From assembly GCA_016401345.1 (NCBI GenBank), contig JAEACG010000001.1:248001-312000 (forward strand): a stretch of DNA of 64,000 nt, in the 5' to 3' direction. Made by a program: the position numbers and the translations under genes. The DNA is from Fictibacillus nanhaiensis. Lineage in GTDB: Bacteria > Bacillota > Bacilli > Bacillales > Fictibacillaceae. Under the pieces are notes generated by a model. It saw only the letters and a list, made by a program, of their open reading frames with translations, made no database searches and was not told where the DNA came from. This document shows, piece by piece, positions 61,971 to 64,000 of this stretch; position 1 is the stretch's first letter, and the number at the start of each line of letters is the position of its first letter.

Positions 61971-64000
61971 CTATGAACTAGAAGCTTCTTTTTCGTCCGG
62001 CATAGCAGATATCAGCACTTCACGAGGTTTGGATCCTTCATAGGGTCCTACGATTCCTTTCGATTCCATCGAGTCGATTAATCTTGCCGCCCTTGAATAA
62101 CCGATGCGAAATCTTCTTTGAAGCATAGAAACTGAAGCTGTCTGCATATCAACGACTAATCTTACAGCATCACCAAACAGGTCATCTTCAGACTCCATGA
62201 CCGCAGGTTCTGCTTCTTCAGTAGGAATCATCTCTGCTTGGTATTGAGCTCTTTGCTGTGTCACACAGTGATCTACGATCGCTTCTACTTCTTCATCTGA
62301 TAGAAACGCCCCTTGAACGCGAACGGGTTTTGATGCTCCTGAAGGGAAGAACAACATATCTCCTCTCCCTAAAAGCTTCTCTGCCCCTCCCATATCAAGT
62401 ATCGTTCTAGAGTCAGTTTGTGAAGAAACACTAAACGCAATTCGTGACGGAATGTTCGCTTTAATAACACCTGTTATTACATCCACAGACGGACGCTGGG
62501 TTGCAATAATTAAGTGAATCCCTGCTGCTCGAGCCATCTGAGCAAGACGAGTGATCGCATCCTCTACGTCACCTGAAGCAACCATCATCAAATCAGCTAG
62601 TTCATCAACTATAACTACGATATAAGGTAAAAAAGGCTGTTTTGCATCACCTTTAGCATTTTGTTTTCTTATCGATTCATTGTAACCTTCGATGTTTCGT
62701 GTACCGCTATGGGAAAATAGTTCATACCTTCTTTCCATCTCAGAGACCACTCTTTTTAATGCTTGAGCTGCCTTCTTCGGTTCAGTGACGACTGGCGCCA
62801 AGAGATGTGGTATCCCGTTATACATATTCAATTCCACCATCTTTGGATCAATCATCATCATTTTCACTTCGTGTGGTTTAGCTCTCATTAGAATACTCGT
62901 AATAATGCCGTTTACACACACACTTTTACCGCTTCCGGTTGCTCCTGCCACAAGTAAGTGAGGCATCTTAGAAAGATCTGCGATGATCGGTTCACCAGAG
63001 ATATCTCTTCCTAGACCGATAGCGAGTGGTGATTGTTGTCCAGAAAATTGTGGTGCCTCAAGCACTTCTCTTAATGTCACCATCGAGATCTCCTGATTGG
63101 GCACCTCGATTCCAACAGCTGATTTTCCTGGTATCGGTGCTTCGATACGAATATCTTTTGCTGCTAATGCAAGAGCTAAGTCATCTGATAAATTCACAAT
63201 CTTACTTACTTTAACACCTACATCTGGGTACACTTCATACTTTGTAACGGCCGGTCCCAGGTGAACTTTAAGAACTTTTGCTTTTACCCCAAAGCTTTCA
63301 AACGTTTTTTCAAGTTTCTTCGCATTGCTCTTGCTTGCAGCATATTGCTTGTCTTTGTGCTGACCACTATTTTGAGGCGTTCTAAGATGTTTCATCGTCG
63401 GAAGCTGATAATGTTCGTTCTGGATTACTTCATCACCAAAATTAACAGGTAAAGGTGAAGGTGTCGGCTCATCTTCAGACCCTCTAGCATCCTTTTCATC
63501 TTCTTTTTCTTCATTCTCACCGTACACCTGAGGAGCAAATTTCAACTGAACGCCGCTCTCTGTTTGTTGAACCCTTTTTGTAAAATCTTCAATTACTGGA
63601 TCTTCAGAGATGATGATCTCTTCTGTATCTTCTTCATCATCTACAGTTGCCGGCGTTAAATTTTTCTTTTCTTTTATTTTTTTTGTTCTTTCTTCAGCAA
63701 GTGACGTTTTCTTTTCTTGTAAGTATTCTTTCATTTTAGAAGTTGCTGAACTGGATGTATCGACTAGTTTCTGAAGAAGAACGGATAACGATTTACCCGA
63801 GATCAACAAAAGGCTCCCTATTATTAAAAAGAAGATGACAAGCTTTGTTCCTCCAGCTCCAAACAAAAAATAAAATAGAGCAAAACCGATAGCTCCTACA
63901 AGTCCCCCGCCAATATCGTTGGTTGAGGTTTCCCCTTGAAGCTGCATCCAATAAAGATCCCAAGTGTTTCTTATAACAGAAGCATCTTTCCATTCCCCAC
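61971..64000 (-). CDS. spoIIIE: DNA translocase SpoIIIE/FtsK (5' end cut by the right edge)
   Basis: Pumps chromosome DNA through the septum, above all into the forespore. 676 residues are visible; the frame stays open to the window edge ([13 protein letters not shown] before the first visible Met), so the N-terminal part with the first membrane helices is missing. Seen: membrane segments, an acidic/charged linker, the alpha-beta motor with Walker A GATGSGKS (about 360 of the visible part), Walker [10 protein letters not shown], and the C-terminal gamma winged helix ([20 protein letters not shown]) that reads SRS/KOPS sites. Position after ymfC/nupR is as in B. subtilis. Confidence 0.95.
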   Translation of the reverse strand, partial: GEWKDASVIRNTWDLYWMQLQGETSTNDIGGGLVGAIGFALFYFLFGAGGTKLVIFFLIIGSLLLISGKSLSVLLQKLVDTSSSATSKMKEYLQEKKTSLAEERTKKIKEKKNLTPATVDDEEDTEEIIISEDPVIEDFTKRVQQTESGVQLKFAPQVYGENEEKEDEKDARGSEDEPTPSPLPVNFGDEVIQNEHYQLPTMKHLRTPQNSGQHKDKQYAASKSNAKKLEKTFESFGVKAKVLKVHLGPAVTKYEVYPDVGVKVSKIVNLSDDLALALAAKDIRIEAPIPGKSAVGIEVPNQEISMVTLREVLEAPQFSGQQSPLAIGLGRDISGEPIIADLSKMPHLLVAGATGSGKSVCVNGIITSILMRAKPHEVKMMMIDPKMVELNMYNGIPHLLAPVVTEPKKAAQALKRVVSEMERRYELFSHSGTRNIEGYNESIRKQNAKGDAKQPFLPYIVVIVDELADLMMVASGDVEDAITRLAQMARAAGIHLIIATQRPSVDVITGVIKANIPSRIAFSVSSQTDSRTILDMGGAEKLLGRGDMLFFPSGASKPVRVQGAFLSDEEVEAIVDHCVTQQRAQYQAEMIPTEEAEPAVMESEDDLFGDAVRLVVDMQTASVSMLQRRFRIGYSRAARLIDSMESKGIVGPYEGSKPREVLISAMPDEKEASSS

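Overview
This window is chromosomal DNA from a spore-forming member of the Bacillaceae (Firmicutes). The evidence is gene order and content: lexA/yneA/yneB/ynzC/tkt/sirA/yneF, glnRA/ynbB/hflX/spoVK, hfq/miaA/mutL/mutS/cotE/ymcA/miaB, spoVS/rny/recA/cinA/pgsA and ymfM-ymfF/nup/spoIIIE all follow Bacillus subtilis-like blocks. Sporulation genes (sirA, spoVK, cotE, spoVS, spoIIIE, a YhcN/YlaJ lipoprotein), strong AGGAGG ribosome binding sites and many TTG starts agree. It is not B. subtilis itself: it carries a selenocysteine system, korAB between tdh and spoVS, and lacks ymdB after rny. The genus cannot be fixed from the sequence alone; a Fictibacillus-like organism is possible.

Layout. 1-5841: a selenium region. 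A tRNA-Sec (UCA anticodon) precedes yneK. Divergently, selB is followed without a gap by a GT4 glycosyltransferase resembling selenosugar synthase SenB, then a PhnD/PhnE/PhnC-type ABC importer that runs off the left edge. 5886-7546: ccdC and ccdA with an orphan mrpB-type gene between them. 7652-13548: a VanY-type carboxypeptidase lipoprotein, a heterodimeric ABC exporter, and selU (tRNA 2-selenouridine synthase). 13637-19095: yneF, sirA (with Spo0A-box-like sites), tkt, yneR-like, then the SOS locus ynzC-yneB-yneA / lexA with three LexA boxes. 19476-22291: accessory genes: a secreted beta/gamma-crystallin-like protein, a broken rhodanese gene with a CstR/CsoR-like operator, a TauE-family exporter and its divergent LysR regulator. 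22333-27798: glnRA with two perfect GlnR boxes, then ynbB, hflX, spoVK. 28058-30485: a small accessory patch (YitT-like protein, spore lipoprotein, unusual tyrosine recombinase). 30548-39301: hfq, miaA, mutL, mutS, cotE, ymcA, miaB. 39531-45177: kbl-tdh, korBA, spoVS. 45520-56164: rny, recA, cinA, pgsA, rodZ-like, ymfK, ymfJ, ymfI, and an M16 peptidase pair. 56278-61774: nupQPON-type nucleoside ABC transporter and its GntR regulator. 61971-end: spoIIIE/ftsK, cut by the window edge.

How it works together. Two uses of selenium are encoded here: selenocysteine (selB plus tRNA-Sec) and 2-selenouridine in tRNA (selU). The SenB-like glycosyltransferase and the PhnD-type importer, in line with selB, suggest selenium uptake and perhaps a third, selenosugar branch. 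selA and selD are not in the window and should lie elsewhere, perhaps just beyond the left edge. This extended selenium cluster is the most promising candidate for a little-described system; the rest is mainly conserved core genome with well-formed terminators between units.

No rRNA, CRISPR array, insertion sequence or prophage was seen.
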